Source of the DNA: Filobacillus milosensis | GTDB taxonomy: Bacteria; Bacillota; Bacilli; Bacillales; Alkalibacillaceae | DNA: 64,000 nucleotides | Direction: 5' to 3' | NCBI RefSeq assembly: GCF_004402015.1 | Contig: NZ_SOPW01000001.1 | Span: 186,001-250,000, forward strand | Made by a program: the position numbers and the translations under genes | In this document: positions 18,432 to 26,579 of the stretch, one piece after another | Numbering within the stretch: position 1 is the first letter of the stretch | Layout: every line of letters begins with the position of its first letter | The notes under the pieces: generated by a model | Databases searched by the model: none | What the model was told of the DNA's origin: nothing | Seen by the model: the letters and a program-made list of their open reading frames with translations, nothing else

Positions 18432-18683
18432 ATGATGAATGGAAATAACGGCGGTATGGGTGGCATGGGTGGTAACATATTCGGTAATTTTATATTTACT
18501 TTTATTTTGATTATTATCATTTTGTTAATCATAGCCGTTTTAGTTTGGATGTTTAAGCCATCAAATAAAAATAATAGTGATAGATTTAACAATAATGAAT
18601 CACTAGATATTTTAAAACAACGCCTTGCTAGAGGGGAGATTTCTGAAGAAGAATACGAGAGACTAAAAAATAAATTAAAATAA
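18432..18683 (+). CDS. Small SHOCT-domain membrane protein
   Basis: This 83-aa protein has a Gly/Met/Asn-rich N-terminus (MMNGNNGGMGGMGG), one transmembrane helix (about 18-42) and a C-terminal SHOCT motif (about 56-82: LDILKQRLARGEISEEEYER). It starts 22 nt after the oxidase stop codon and shares its terminator, so the two are probably one operon. Such proteins are frequent beside copper and multicopper oxidase genes; the Met-rich end could bind Cu(I), but no function is established. Confidence 0.82.
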   Translation: MMNGNNGGMGGMGGNIFGNFIFTFILIIIILLIIAVLVWMFKPSNKNNSDRFNNNESLDILKQRLARGEISEEEYERLKNKLK

Positions 18684-18690
18684 CTTTAAG

Positions 18691-18716
18691 CCGGCTATAA
18701 ATATAGTCGGTTTTTT
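18691..18716 (+). terminator. Terminator of the oxidase-SHOCT operon
   Basis: The 8-bp stem CCGGCTAT/ATAGTCGG (one G-U pair) with a 4-nt loop is followed by TTTTTT, a few bases after the stop codon of the small gene. Confidence 0.88.
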
Positions 18717-18717
18717 A

Positions 18718-18745
18718 ACTATTAAAACTTAGTGGGCATAGGATA
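18718..18745 (+). promoter_or_regulatory. Candidate sigma-K promoter of the coat-like gene
   Basis: AC at 18718-18719, a 17-bp spacer, then CATAGGATA at 18737-18745 match the mother-cell sigma-K consensus (AC, 16-17 bp, CATAnnnTA). The downstream gene begins at 18772 after GAGGTG. The match is by eye, and short consensus matches can be chance, but it agrees with the coat-like product. Confidence 0.5.
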
Positions 18746-18771
18746 TAGAAAATCAATAAAGAGGTGTCACT

Positions 18772-19296
18772 ATGCGCGCTTTACCTTCTGTAGACCTCGG
18801 AATCATGGCCGAACATTTGGCGGCACATGAAGGGGTAATCAATAAACTGCAATATTATCACTCAATTGCTTCTAATCAGATATTAAAAGACATATTATCT
18901 CTTCAAACTGAAATTATGTTAAATCACGTCGAAGTCATGTCGTCTTTTATAAATCCAAGAATAAACCAAGAGCTTAATGTACCACCACTGGACATCTATC
19001 AAGATGTATCTTTTAATTTTGATTCAAATGACTATCAATATCATGATAATTGGATCACATTAGAAACACATAATACAGCTAAATGTATGGCTAACCAGAA
19101 TTATGTCTCTTCCCTAATGATGAAAGACGCCAGGGTTAAAAAGGCTCACGAAGAAATGGCTTTACAACAAGCACATATACAGGAACTATATGGCCGTTTA
19201 ATATCTATGATGGATTGGTCATACGTCCCTCAATCTTCGATAGATTCCCAGACAAAAACTTATCAATTTTATAATCAAGTATTCCAGTGGCAATAA
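18772..19296 (+). CDS. Spore-coat-like helical protein (CotF/ferritin-like)
   Basis: This 174-aa protein is predicted mostly alpha-helical with a His-rich helix HLAAHEGVINKLQYYHSIAS and a second helix KAHEEMALQQAHIQELYGRL, resembling the CotF/ferritin-like spore coat group. I recognise the style rather than a specific family. The candidate sigma-K promoter upstream fits mother-cell expression and coat assembly. It lies inside the copper island but has its own promoter and terminator, so it need not belong to that function. GAGGTG precedes the ATG. Confidence 0.6.
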   Translation: MRALPSVDLGIMAEHLAAHEGVINKLQYYHSIASNQILKDILSLQTEIMLNHVEVMSSFINPRINQELNVPPLDIYQDVSFNFDSNDYQYHDNWITLETHNTAKCMANQNYVSSLMMKDARVKKAHEEMALQQAHIQELYGRLISMMDWSYVPQSSIDSQTKTYQFYNQVFQWQ

Positions 19297-19313
19297 GATA
19301 TTGCCACTTTTTT
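19286..19313 (+). terminator. Terminator overlapping the stop codon of the coat-like gene
   Basis: The perfect 9-bp stem AGTGGCAAT/ATTGCCACT (19286-19294 and 19300-19308) with a 5-nt loop is followed by TTTTTT. The left arm encodes the last residues and the stop codon begins inside it. Confidence 0.9.
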
Positions 19314-19392
19314 ATTTATATATAGAAATTCATTAAATTTGCAAATTTATCTTTTAATATGTAAATAAAGACTTAAAAAGGGAGCTGTAAGT

Positions 19393-20100
19393 ATGGAGCT
19401 TAGTATATTTTTAGCTTTTGGTGCTGGATTCTTATCATTTATTTCACCATGTTGTTTACCTTTATATCCGGCATTTTTATCATATATTACTGGGGTTTCA
19501 ATAGAAGAATTAAAGAACAATAAAGGTATTTTTCAAAAAAGAGCATTATTACATACATTATTCTTTTTAATTGGATTCTCAATTATTTTTATTGCAATTG
19601 GCTATTCAACTTCTTTTATAGGCCGCTTTTTCACCTTATACGGAGATCTTATTAGACAATTAGGTGCTATATTTATTGTCTTTTTAGGGTTAGTAGTGAT
19701 TGGTTTCTTTAATCCTAAATTTTTACTTAAAAAAAGAGGAATGAATTATCAAGGTCGCTCCAGTGGGTATTTAGGTTCAGTTTTTATTGGGTTTGCATTC
19801 GCCACTGGTTGGACACCATGTACAGGGCCAATTCTGGCTGGCGTAATTGCATTAGCTGTAACTAACCCTAATCAAGCACTCCTATACATGATTGCGTATA
19901 TATTAGGTTTTTCAATACCTTTTTTCATAATGTCCCTATTTTTAAGTAAAGTGAAATGGATCAATAAATACAGTGGAAGTATTATGAAGGTCGGCGGATA
20001 TTCCATGATTATAATGGGAGTCTTTTTATTCTTCGATTGGATGACATTAATAACAACCTACTTATCCGATACCTTTTACAATGGATTCACAGGTTTTTAA
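19393..20100 (+). CDS. CcdA-family thiol-disulfide transporter
   Basis: This 235-aa six-helix membrane protein of the CcdA/DsbD-beta family carries electrons from cytoplasmic thioredoxin to extracytoplasmic thiol proteins. Key motifs are [19 protein letters not shown] in the first helix and [12 protein letters not shown] in the fourth, each with one of the paired redox cysteines. The usual partner (ResA- or CcdX-like thioredoxin) is not adjacent. In the copper island it may keep copper-binding thiols or Met/Cys proteins reduced; that is inference. GGGAGCTG precedes the ATG. Confidence 0.9.
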   Translation: MELSIFLAFGAGFLSFISPCCLPLYPAFLSYITGVSIEELKNNKGIFQKRALLHTLFFLIGFSIIFIAIGYSTSFIGRFFTLYGDLIRQLGAIFIVFLGLVVIGFFNPKFLLKKRGMNYQGRSSGYLGSVFIGFAFATGWTPCTGPILAGVIALAVTNPNQALLYMIAYILGFSIPFFIMSLFLSKVKWINKYSGSIMKVGGYSMIIMGVFLFFDWMTLITTYLSDTFYNGFTGF

Positions 20101-20207
20101 ATACCTTTTTACTACTATTTTTTATTATTCAGAGAGTATGTTACAATCCTAAAAGGAAATTTATAACAGTAAAAATATTTATTGTTAGGAAAAAGGGGAG
20201 AAAAGTT

Positions 20208-21077
20208 TTGAGCACACAAAATAGTAGGTTTGAATTGAAAGATGGTAGGATTTTGGGATTCAACCAATATGGTAAAGAAGACGGGTACCCCATCCTTTTA
20301 TTTCATGGAACTCCAAATTCTCGTTTAATGTATCAACCCGATTCTAACGATCTTGAACAACTTAATGCTAAGCTAATTATTTTAGAACGTCCAGGGTACG
20401 GAATATCTGACCCTCAACCTCAACAAACTGTATCGGACTGGACTCATGTTGTCAAAGAATTCATTAATTTTTATAGTATAAATAAATTTAGCGTAGCTGG
20501 TATTTCAGGTGGGGCACCATATGCATTAGCTTGTTCATATCATTTTACCAACCAAGTAGAAACATGCAGCATAATTAGTGGTTTTGCACCAATTAATATA
20601 AATAAAGAATTAACAAATGGTATGTCTAGCTCTAACCAAATTGGTTTTTCATTAGCTTCAAAAGCACCATGGTTATTAAAACAAATTTTGAAACCAATAG
20701 CTAAAAAAGTTAGGAAAAATCCTGAAGAAACTTTTGATAAATTTATGTCCAGCTTTGCTAAAAATGATCAAGCTATTATAAAGCAGCCAAGCGTTCGTAA
20801 TAAATTTATAAAAGATATGAAGCAAGCATACTCTCAAGGTATTAATGGTCACTATGAAGATTTAATAAGATTAGTAAAACCATGGGGAATTAACTTAGAA
20901 GAAATAAGTGTGCCTGTTAATATTTGGCAAGGTGAACAGGATCAAAATGTACCAATATCAATGGCAAGATATTACGACAAAACTCTTCCAAATAGCAAAT
21001 TACACCTATATGAACAAGAAGGACACCTCTTATATATTAAGAAGTGGAATGAAATACTAACTAAACTAGTACCTTAA
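20208..21077 (+). CDS. Alpha/beta hydrolase
   Basis: With a TTG start at 20208-20210, 7 nt after GGGGAG, the product is 289 aa and begins MSTQNSRFELKDGRILGFNQ. The alpha/beta hydrolase signs are clear: the oxyanion-hole strand LLFHGTPNSR, the nucleophile elbow AGISGGAPYAL and the late catalytic His in YEQEGHLLY. The acid residue probably sits in WQGEQDQNVP. A longer frame extending into ccdA has no ribosome binding site. The substrate is unknown. It ends at a bidirectional terminator facing the copper ATPase. Confidence 0.88.
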   Translation: MSTQNSRFELKDGRILGFNQYGKEDGYPILLFHGTPNSRLMYQPDSNDLEQLNAKLIILERPGYGISDPQPQQTVSDWTHVVKEFINFYSINKFSVAGISGGAPYALACSYHFTNQVETCSIISGFAPININKELTNGMSSSNQIGFSLASKAPWLLKQILKPIAKKVRKNPEETFDKFMSSFAKNDQAIIKQPSVRNKFIKDMKQAYSQGINGHYEDLIRLVKPWGINLEEISVPVNIWQGEQDQNVPISMARYYDKTLPNSKLHLYEQEGHLLYIKKWNEILTKLVP

Positions 21078-21079
21078 TT

Positions 21080-21119
21080 AAAAGAGAGGTAATTCATTAA
21101 GAATTTACCTCTCTTTTTT
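21080..21119 (+). terminator. Bidirectional terminator between the hydrolase and the copper ATPase
   Basis: AAAAGAGAGGTAATTC pairs with GAATTTACCTCTCTTTT (one bulge). The stem is A-rich on one side and T-rich on the other, and serves both convergent genes. Confidence 0.88.
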
Positions 21120-21123
21120 GATT

Positions 21124-23199
21124 TTATGTTTTTAACATTTTAGCATTAATAGCCACAATAACAGTACTTAAACTCATTAAAATCGCACCAACTGCAGGAC
21201 TTAATACAATACCTACAGGTGCTAAAATGCCAGCTGCAAGTGGTATGGCTATAATATTATAACCAGCTGCCCACCACAAGTTTTGTACCATTTTCTTGTA
21301 GGTTTTCTTTGACAAATTAATCAGCGATAAAACATCTTTTGGATTACTTCTTACTAATACTATATCTGCTGTTTCCATTGCCACATCAGTGCCTGCACCA
21401 ATGGCAATACCTAGATCCGCAGTTGCTAACGCTGGAGCATCATTGATTCCATCTCCAGTCATTGCTACTTTTTGATTATCTTTTTGAATCTTTTTAATAT
21501 GATCGGCTTTATGATCTGGCAACACTTCAGCGTAAACTTCATCAATGCCTATTTGTTTAGCGACCCAATCAGCAACTTTCTGATGGTCACCTGTTAACAT
21601 AATTGAATTAATTCCCATTTCTTTTAGTTTCTCTACCGCTTCTTTAGCTTCATCTTTAATAATGTCAGCTAGGGCAATCATACCAATTAATTGATTCCCC
21701 ACTAAGACAAAAACTACTGTTTTACCTTCTTGGGATAATTTTTGAAATTCATCTTGATCGTAATTGATATTTTCTTCATCAACATATTTGGGACTAACAA
21801 CAAGAACTGTATCTTCACCAATATTTGCTTCAATTCCTTCTCCAGTTCTTGAGTTAAAATCAGATATTTCTTGAAGCGAAATATCTCTTTCTTCTGCAGC
21901 CCTTACAATACCCTCAGCAATAGGATGTTCAGACTTTTGCTCCACACTAGCTGCAAATTGAATAACTTGTTCTTCACTGTAATCGTCCTGTGTAATAATA
22001 TTAGTTACTCCAAATTCACCTTTTGTTAAAGTACCTGTTTTATCAAATACTACTGTATCAATATTTCTTGAATTTTCGAAATTAACTCGATTTCTTATTA
22101 ATAAACCTTGCTTGGCTGATATTGAGGTTGAAACCGCTACAACTAATGGTGATGCGAGCCCTAATGCGTGTGGACATGTAATAACCATAACTGTCACCAT
22201 TCGTTCTAATGCAACAACAAATGAATAACCGAGAGCTAACCAAATAACTAATGTAATAATCCCTGCTGCTAATGCTAAATAAAATAACCATTTAGCTGCA
22301 CGATCTGTAAAATCTTGAGCTTTTGATTTAGACTGTTGAGCCTCTTTTACTAAATCAATAACCTGAGATAAGTAAGAGTCATCACCCGTTTTCTGAACCT
22401 TAATTGTAATAGACCCTTCTTTATTAATGGACCCTCCGATGACTTCATCATCTGCATTTTTTTCAATTGGTACTGACTCACCAGTCAACATAGACTCATC
22501 AATTGAGGTGTTCCCATCTAATATTAGTCCATCAACCGGAACTTTTTCACCTGGCTTTACAAGAACTCTATCTTCTAAACTTAACTCAGACACTGGTATT
22601 TCTTCAATATTATCCTCATTATCCAGCTTATGAGCTGTACTTGGCATCAACTTGACTAACTCTTCCAATGCATTTGAAGCACCCATAATAGAACGCATTT
22701 CTATCCAATGGCCTAATAGCATAATGTCTATTAAGGTCGCTAGTTCCCAGAAAAAGTTTCTTCCCTCTAAACCAAAAACGGTTAACGAACTATACACATA
22801 AGCTACGACAATGGCCAGACCTATTAAAGTCATCATACCAGGATTTTTATCTTTTAATTCATCTTTACCCCCGGTTAAGAAAGGCCATCCCCCATAAAAG
22901 AAAATGAAGGTTGATAAAGCAAATAATATATATTGATCATAAGAAAAGCGCCAATCAACTCCAACAAATGATTGAATCATTGGCGACAATATTAATATTG
23001 GGATAGTAACAACTAGTGAAATATAAAAACGCTTTTTAAAATCTTGTACCATGTGTTCATGGTGGTCGTGATGGTCGTGTCCACTGTGATCATCATGATT
23101 ATCGTGTTTTTCATGCTCTTGGTCGTCATGATGTTGTTGAGTGTCATCTTTTTTATGAGTAGATTCATGTTGATGATTGTTTTCACGTTTCATACCCAT
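21124..23199 (-). CDS. copB: Copper-translocating P-type ATPase, CopB (CPH) type
   Basis: This 691-aa P1B-type pump has a very His-rich cytoplasmic N-terminus (about residues 9-49, over a dozen His) instead of Cys-based metal domains. The membrane motif is CPH (342-344), which separates CopB/P1B-3 pumps from CPC-type CopA. Other landmarks are LTGESVPIEK, the phosphorylated Asp in DKTGT (386-390), HP in SEHPIAEG and TGDGINDAPALATADLG. The likely task is export of copper or silver. Two ATGs two codons apart are possible starts (23199 or 23193) after a GGGGG stretch. It lies 67 nt after the response regulator gene on the same strand. Confidence 0.92.
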   Translation of the reverse strand: MGMKRENNHQHESTHKKDDTQQHHDDQEHEKHDNHDDHSGHDHHDHHEHMVQDFKKRFYISLVVTIPILILSPMIQSFVGVDWRFSYDQYILFALSTFIFFYGGWPFLTGGKDELKDKNPGMMTLIGLAIVVAYVYSSLTVFGLEGRNFFWELATLIDIMLLGHWIEMRSIMGASNALEELVKLMPSTAHKLDNEDNIEEIPVSELSLEDRVLVKPGEKVPVDGLILDGNTSIDESMLTGESVPIEKNADDEVIGGSINKEGSITIKVQKTGDDSYLSQVIDLVKEAQQSKSKAQDFTDRAAKWLFYLALAAGIITLVIWLALGYSFVVALERMVTVMVITCPHALGLASPLVVAVSTSISAKQGLLIRNRVNFENSRNIDTVVFDKTGTLTKGEFGVTNIITQDDYSEEQVIQFAASVEQKSEHPIAEGIVRAAEERDISLQEISDFNSRTGEGIEANIGEDTVLVVSPKYVDEENINYDQDEFQKLSQEGKTVVFVLVGNQLIGMIALADIIKDEAKEAVEKLKEMGINSIMLTGDHQKVADWVAKQIGIDEVYAEVLPDHKADHIKKIQKDNQKVAMTGDGINDAPALATADLGIAIGAGTDVAMETADIVLVRSNPKDVLSLINLSKKTYKKMVQNLWWAAGYNIIAIPLAAGILAPVGIVLSPAVGAILMSLSTVIVAINAKMLKT

Positions 23200-23266
23200 A
23201 CCCCCACTAGGTTAATTTATTTGATATTTATATATTTACCTGAACTATTATTCTTAAACATTAATG

Positions 23267-23935
23267 CTAATTTATCCATTTATAACCGATACCCCACACT
23301 GTTTTTAAGTGTTGTTCAATTGGGAATCCGGCTTGTCTAACTTTATCTCTAATATTCCTTATGTGTGAGTCAATCGTTCTTCCTTCAACATCTGATGCAT
23401 ATCCCCAGATAAGATCTATTAATTTTCCCCTCTCATAAACTTTATTAGGATTTTTGATTAAATAACCTACCATCTCAAATTCCTTAGGTGTTAAATTAAT
23501 AACCTTCTGATTGTATATCAATTGAAAATTTTCTTTATTCCAAATCAAGCCGTTAACCTCAATCAATTCTTTGGGTCTTGTTCGACGCAATAAAGCCTCA
23601 ATTCGTGCAATAAGCTCACTTTCATCAAAAGGCTTCGTTATATAATCATCAGCCCCTAATTTAAGTCCTCTAACGACATCCTGTTGTTCGTCTCTAGCGG
23701 TTAGCATGATAATAGGAATATCTGAAAATTTTCTGATTCTTTGACATAATTCAAAGCCACTAACTTCGGGCATCATGATATCTAATATAACTAAATCTAT
23801 TTTATTTTTATTAAAAGCTTCTAATGCGTTGTCTGCATTAGAAGCTTTTAAACACTCAAAAGAATGAGGAAGCAAAAACAGTTCGATTAAATCTCGCATT
23901 CGCTTTTCATCATCTACAATTAAAACTTTATTCAC
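23267..23935 (-). CDS. OmpR-family response regulator of the copper island
   Basis: The receiver domain begins MNKVLIVDDEKRMRDLIELF with phospho-acceptor Asp52 in ILDIMMPE and TKPFDESEL. The winged-helix domain follows (about 125-220), with GRTIDSHIRNIRDKVRQ and LKTVWGIGYKWIN. The best start is GTG (23933-23935), 8 nt after AAGGG, so its first codons overlap the kinase stop by 8 nt. It is co-transcribed with the lipoprotein and kinase genes upstream and probably the copper ATPase downstream. I propose that it binds the 11-bp TGCA repeats found upstream of island genes. Confidence 0.9.
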   Translation of the reverse strand: MNKVLIVDDEKRMRDLIELFLLPHSFECLKASNADNALEAFNKNKIDLVILDIMMPEVSGFELCQRIRKFSDIPIIMLTARDEQQDVVRGLKLGADDYITKPFDESELIARIEALLRRTRPKELIEVNGLIWNKENFQLIYNQKVINLTPKEFEMVGYLIKNPNKVYERGKLIDLIWGYASDVEGRTIDSHIRNIRDKVRQAGFPIEQHLKTVWGIGYKWIN

Positions 23936-25316
23936 TAATTTCACCCTTTTTTAATGCTATGGTTACAGTAGTTCCTACTCCAATTTCACTATCTATATGA
24001 ATAACCCCCCCGTGGGACTCAACTATTTCTTTGGCGATGGTCAAACCAATACCTGAGCCACCACTTAAACGAGAACGGGATTTTTCCACTCGATATAGTC
24101 TATTAAATAAATAAGGAATCTCTTCTTTTGGAATTCCTTCACCTTCATCATCAACAATAATATTAATGTGTTGTAAATCCTCTTTCACTTTCAATGTAAT
24201 TACACTATTTTCATAGGAATGCTTTTTAGCATTATCTAATACATTGATTAAAACTTGTTGAAGCCGTGAAGGATCAACCAAAGCTATTAAATCAGCAGGG
24301 CATTTAGTATCTATAGTTAATTGCTTTTCATTGAATGCTGGTCTCATACGCTCTGTAACAGATTGTATAATTTCACATAGTGAAACCCATTCTTTATTTA
24401 TATCAAACTTGTTTTGATCCACTTTAGCTAAATCAAATAAATTTTTGACTAGTAAGGATAATTGCTCTGCTTCTTCTTTAATGATTAAACTATATTTCCT
24501 AGTATCTTTCCCACTTAAATCAGGCCGATTTAAAACATCCGCATAACCCTTAATGTACGTTAAAGGTGTTCTTAGTTCATGAGAAATGTTAGATAAAAAT
24601 TCAGTACGTTCAGCTTTTAACTGGTCTAAATCTTTAGAAATTCTAGTTATTGTTCGAGCCAATACACCTAACTCATCTTTCCTTTTGGTGTTTAAATCAA
24701 TTTGTTTGTTTTCATTATATATTTGTTCTGACGCTTCTTTAATTCTTTTAAGCGGTGCAGTAATTAACTTAGACAAAATAAAAATCGTAATGATTGTTAA
24801 GATAAGCGTTAATAATCCTATGATTTTAAATTGATAACTTAGCTGATCAAGCATATTTTTAACTTTATTAGTTTTTGCAAACATTAAAACATGACCTTTG
24901 ATTTCATTATCAATCACAATCAGACTATCTGAGGCAATATATTTCTTATCTTTCCAGCGTTTTTCTACAATTTCGCCTTTAGAGTCTATTGGTGCTTGTA
25001 TCACCCTTTGAATAACTTGTTCTATTTCATATTCAATTGGATTAGATTTAACAAGAACTTGCCCTTGTGTATCAGTGATGACCACCACAAAGTCTGATGC
25101 AGCTTCCATGATTCTGACGTGATCCATTGTTGAACGACTATAGTTATCTTCAAGAACATCTCGATGTGTATTCCCTCTAGCAAGTAAATTATCCATAACT
25201 TCATCTACCTGATTATTAGCTAAGTTCGTGTATAATACGAAAAACAATAATACCTCAACCAAAACTATGAATACAAAGAACAACATACCAATTTTAAACG
25301 AAAGTTTATTCATCAT
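23928..25316 (-). CDS. Sensor histidine kinase of the copper island
   Basis: This 462-aa kinase has a transmembrane helix at about 8-28, an extracytoplasmic sensing domain (about 30-165), a second helix (about 165-187), a HAMP linker, the HisKA box SNISHELRTPLTYIKG and a HATPase_c domain with DNAKKHSYEN, DDEGEGIPKEE and GGSGIGLTIAKE. No Met- or His-rich copper site is evident in the sensor domain. The gene starts 3 nt after the stop codon of the lipoprotein gene without a classical ribosome binding site, so translation is probably coupled. The signal is inferred to be copper or envelope redox state. Confidence 0.9.
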   Translation of the reverse strand: MMNKLSFKIGMLFFVFIVLVEVLLFFVLYTNLANNQVDEVMDNLLARGNTHRDVLEDNYSRSTMDHVRIMEAASDFVVVITDTQGQVLVKSNPIEYEIEQVIQRVIQAPIDSKGEIVEKRWKDKKYIASDSLIVIDNEIKGHVLMFAKTNKVKNMLDQLSYQFKIIGLLTLILTIITIFILSKLITAPLKRIKEASEQIYNENKQIDLNTKRKDELGVLARTITRISKDLDQLKAERTEFLSNISHELRTPLTYIKGYADVLNRPDLSGKDTRKYSLIIKEEAEQLSLLVKNLFDLAKVDQNKFDINKEWVSLCEIIQSVTERMRPAFNEKQLTIDTKCPADLIALVDPSRLQQVLINVLDNAKKHSYENSVITLKVKEDLQHINIIVDDEGEGIPKEEIPYLFNRLYRVEKSRSRLSGGSGIGLTIAKEIVESHGGVIHIDSEIGVGTTVTIALKKGEISE

Positions 25317-25319
25317 TAT

Positions 25320-26306
25320 TTATTGAACACGACCACTTTCAGAAATTTGTTTCCAGCTTTTTGTATCATTTTTACTAATAAAAACATTTTCATTTACATA
25401 GGTATATATCGCAAATTCATCAAGGTTCTTTAGATTTTGTGCGATCATTACAGGAGCATCTTCCCCTAAATCAGGTAAATTTTTCTCAACTTTATCTTTA
25501 CTTTGTAATTGATAAGCTGTTAAAGAAGCTTGATTTTTATAAGTGGAGTAAAATAGTGTGCTTTCATTAAAGAAGACACCAACTCCCTGTGCTTTTTCAG
25601 TTAACAATTCGAAGTTTTTCCCACCATCTTCTGAAAGATAAATCCCTCCAACAGAGGCGATTGCAAGTATATCTGAATTCGATGGATGTACAGCAATACT
25701 CATGTAATCACCCTCTACATTACTTGCATTTATGCTTTCCCAAGACTCACCATCATCTTGACTCAAATAAAAGCCTTGTTCCAATTTAGAATTAGGGCTG
25801 GGGTTATATAAGAAAATATCATGGCTTTTATAACCGACAGCTAAAAAGTGGAAATCAGTTTTCCCCTCAAAGCCCACACTCTCTAAAGTTTGTCCACCAT
25901 CAAAGCTTCTTTGTAAACCAATCGGGTTAGGCAAGTCTGATTGTGCACCGGGGTGGCCTGAAGTATAGAATCCCTGATCCACTACTGAAAACCCCATGTA
26001 ATCGTTAATATTTTCAGTAGTTTCATACCACTCATCATCTTTATAAACTCTTAGTCCAGCATGAGTTCCAAATAATAGTTTATTGCCGCCTTCAATATAT
26101 CCCATACCGTGTACATGAGTTAATTGTTCATCCTTTAATTTTTTCAAATTCGAACTTTGTTCTACGTTTTGCATCTCTTCATTCTCTTTTTCTTCTGAAA
26201 TTTCTTCCTTTCCTTTAGTTGTTTCATTTTCATTATTGTTTGAATTACATCCAATTAAAATAATTAAACTTAATATACTAATCACGATCAATATTTTCTT
26301 CTTCAT
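25320..26306 (-). CDS. Beta-propeller lipoprotein (F510_1955-type, BNR/Asp-box repeats)
   Basis: The N-terminus MKKKILIVISILSLIILIGC is a lipoprotein signal with the acylated Cys in the lipobox LIGC at residue 20, followed by an Asn/Glu-rich linker (21-55). The rest is a sialidase-like propeller with Asp-box repeats: SFDGGQTLESV, SQDDGESWESI, SEDGGKNFELL and a degenerate SKNDTKSWKQI. The HVHGMGYIEGG segment after the linker is typical of this family, which often sits beside copper genes and is annotated as a glycosylhydrolase although catalysis is doubtful. It leads the operon with the kinase, regulator and copper ATPase, so it may act as an external sensor partner. Confidence 0.82.
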   Translation of the reverse strand: MKKKILIVISILSLIILIGCNSNNNENETTKGKEEISEEKENEEMQNVEQSSNLKKLKDEQLTHVHGMGYIEGGNKLLFGTHAGLRVYKDDEWYETTENINDYMGFSVVDQGFYTSGHPGAQSDLPNPIGLQRSFDGGQTLESVGFEGKTDFHFLAVGYKSHDIFLYNPSPNSKLEQGFYLSQDDGESWESINASNVEGDYMSIAVHPSNSDILAIASVGGIYLSEDGGKNFELLTEKAQGVGVFFNESTLFYSTYKNQASLTAYQLQSKDKVEKNLPDLGEDAPVMIAQNLKNLDEFAIYTYVNENVFISKNDTKSWKQISESGRVQ

Positions 26307-26338
26307 CTGTTTCCTACCTCCGTAATAATACTAAAGAC

Positions 26339-26372
26339 ATTATATCAACTAAATATCCATTTTCTATGCAGA
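26339..26372 (-). promoter_or_regulatory. Promoter and weaker copper-island box upstream of the lipoprotein operon
   Basis: On the minus strand TTTCTGCATAGAAAATGGATA is the counterpart of the oxidase and permease elements: TGCATA, then ATGGATA starting 10 bp after the TGCA. A TATAAT hexamer (26339-26344) follows 9 bp later. The expected upstream half-site is degenerate here, so this is the weakest of the three copies. Confidence 0.42.
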
Positions 26373-26513
26373 AATTTTATTTATTTTTGACAATACAGCT
26401 GTCTCATAATAATTTACCTTAGATATTTGCTCTTCATTTTAAATACACTATTTAGCTTCAAAATTATTTCTTTCATTTAATATTCCTAAAAAGATGAGTG
26501 CTAATAAGTCATT

Positions 26514-26557
26514 TGCACATTTTCTGCACAATTGTTGGGTAAACCTAAATATACAAT
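26514..26557 (+). promoter_or_regulatory. Predicted copper-island operator and promoter of the permease gene
   Basis: TGCACA at 26514-26519 and TGCACA at 26525-26530 form an 11-bp direct repeat, followed by TTGGGTA at 26535-26541 and a TACAAT -10 hexamer at 26552-26557. Half-site spacing is identical to that before the multicopper oxidase. The repeat sits where a class-II activator would replace the -35 box. Confidence 0.55.
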
Positions 26558-26579
26558 AGTTTACTATGGAGGTGAATTT

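Noticed and set aside
20037-20207. N-terminal extension of the alpha/beta hydrolase that overlaps ccdA
   Set aside because: It has no ribosome binding site and a hydrophobic non-family sequence, whereas a TTG with GGGGAG at 7 nt gives the expected start.
21124-23199. Calling the P-type ATPase a CopA or a Cd/Zn pump
   Set aside because: The membrane motif is CPH, not CPC, and the N-terminus is His-rich without CxxC metal domains.
25320-26306. Calling the propeller lipoprotein a sialidase
   Set aside because: It has Asp-box repeats but no recognisable sialidase catalytic Arg triad or nucleophile, and its context is copper signalling.
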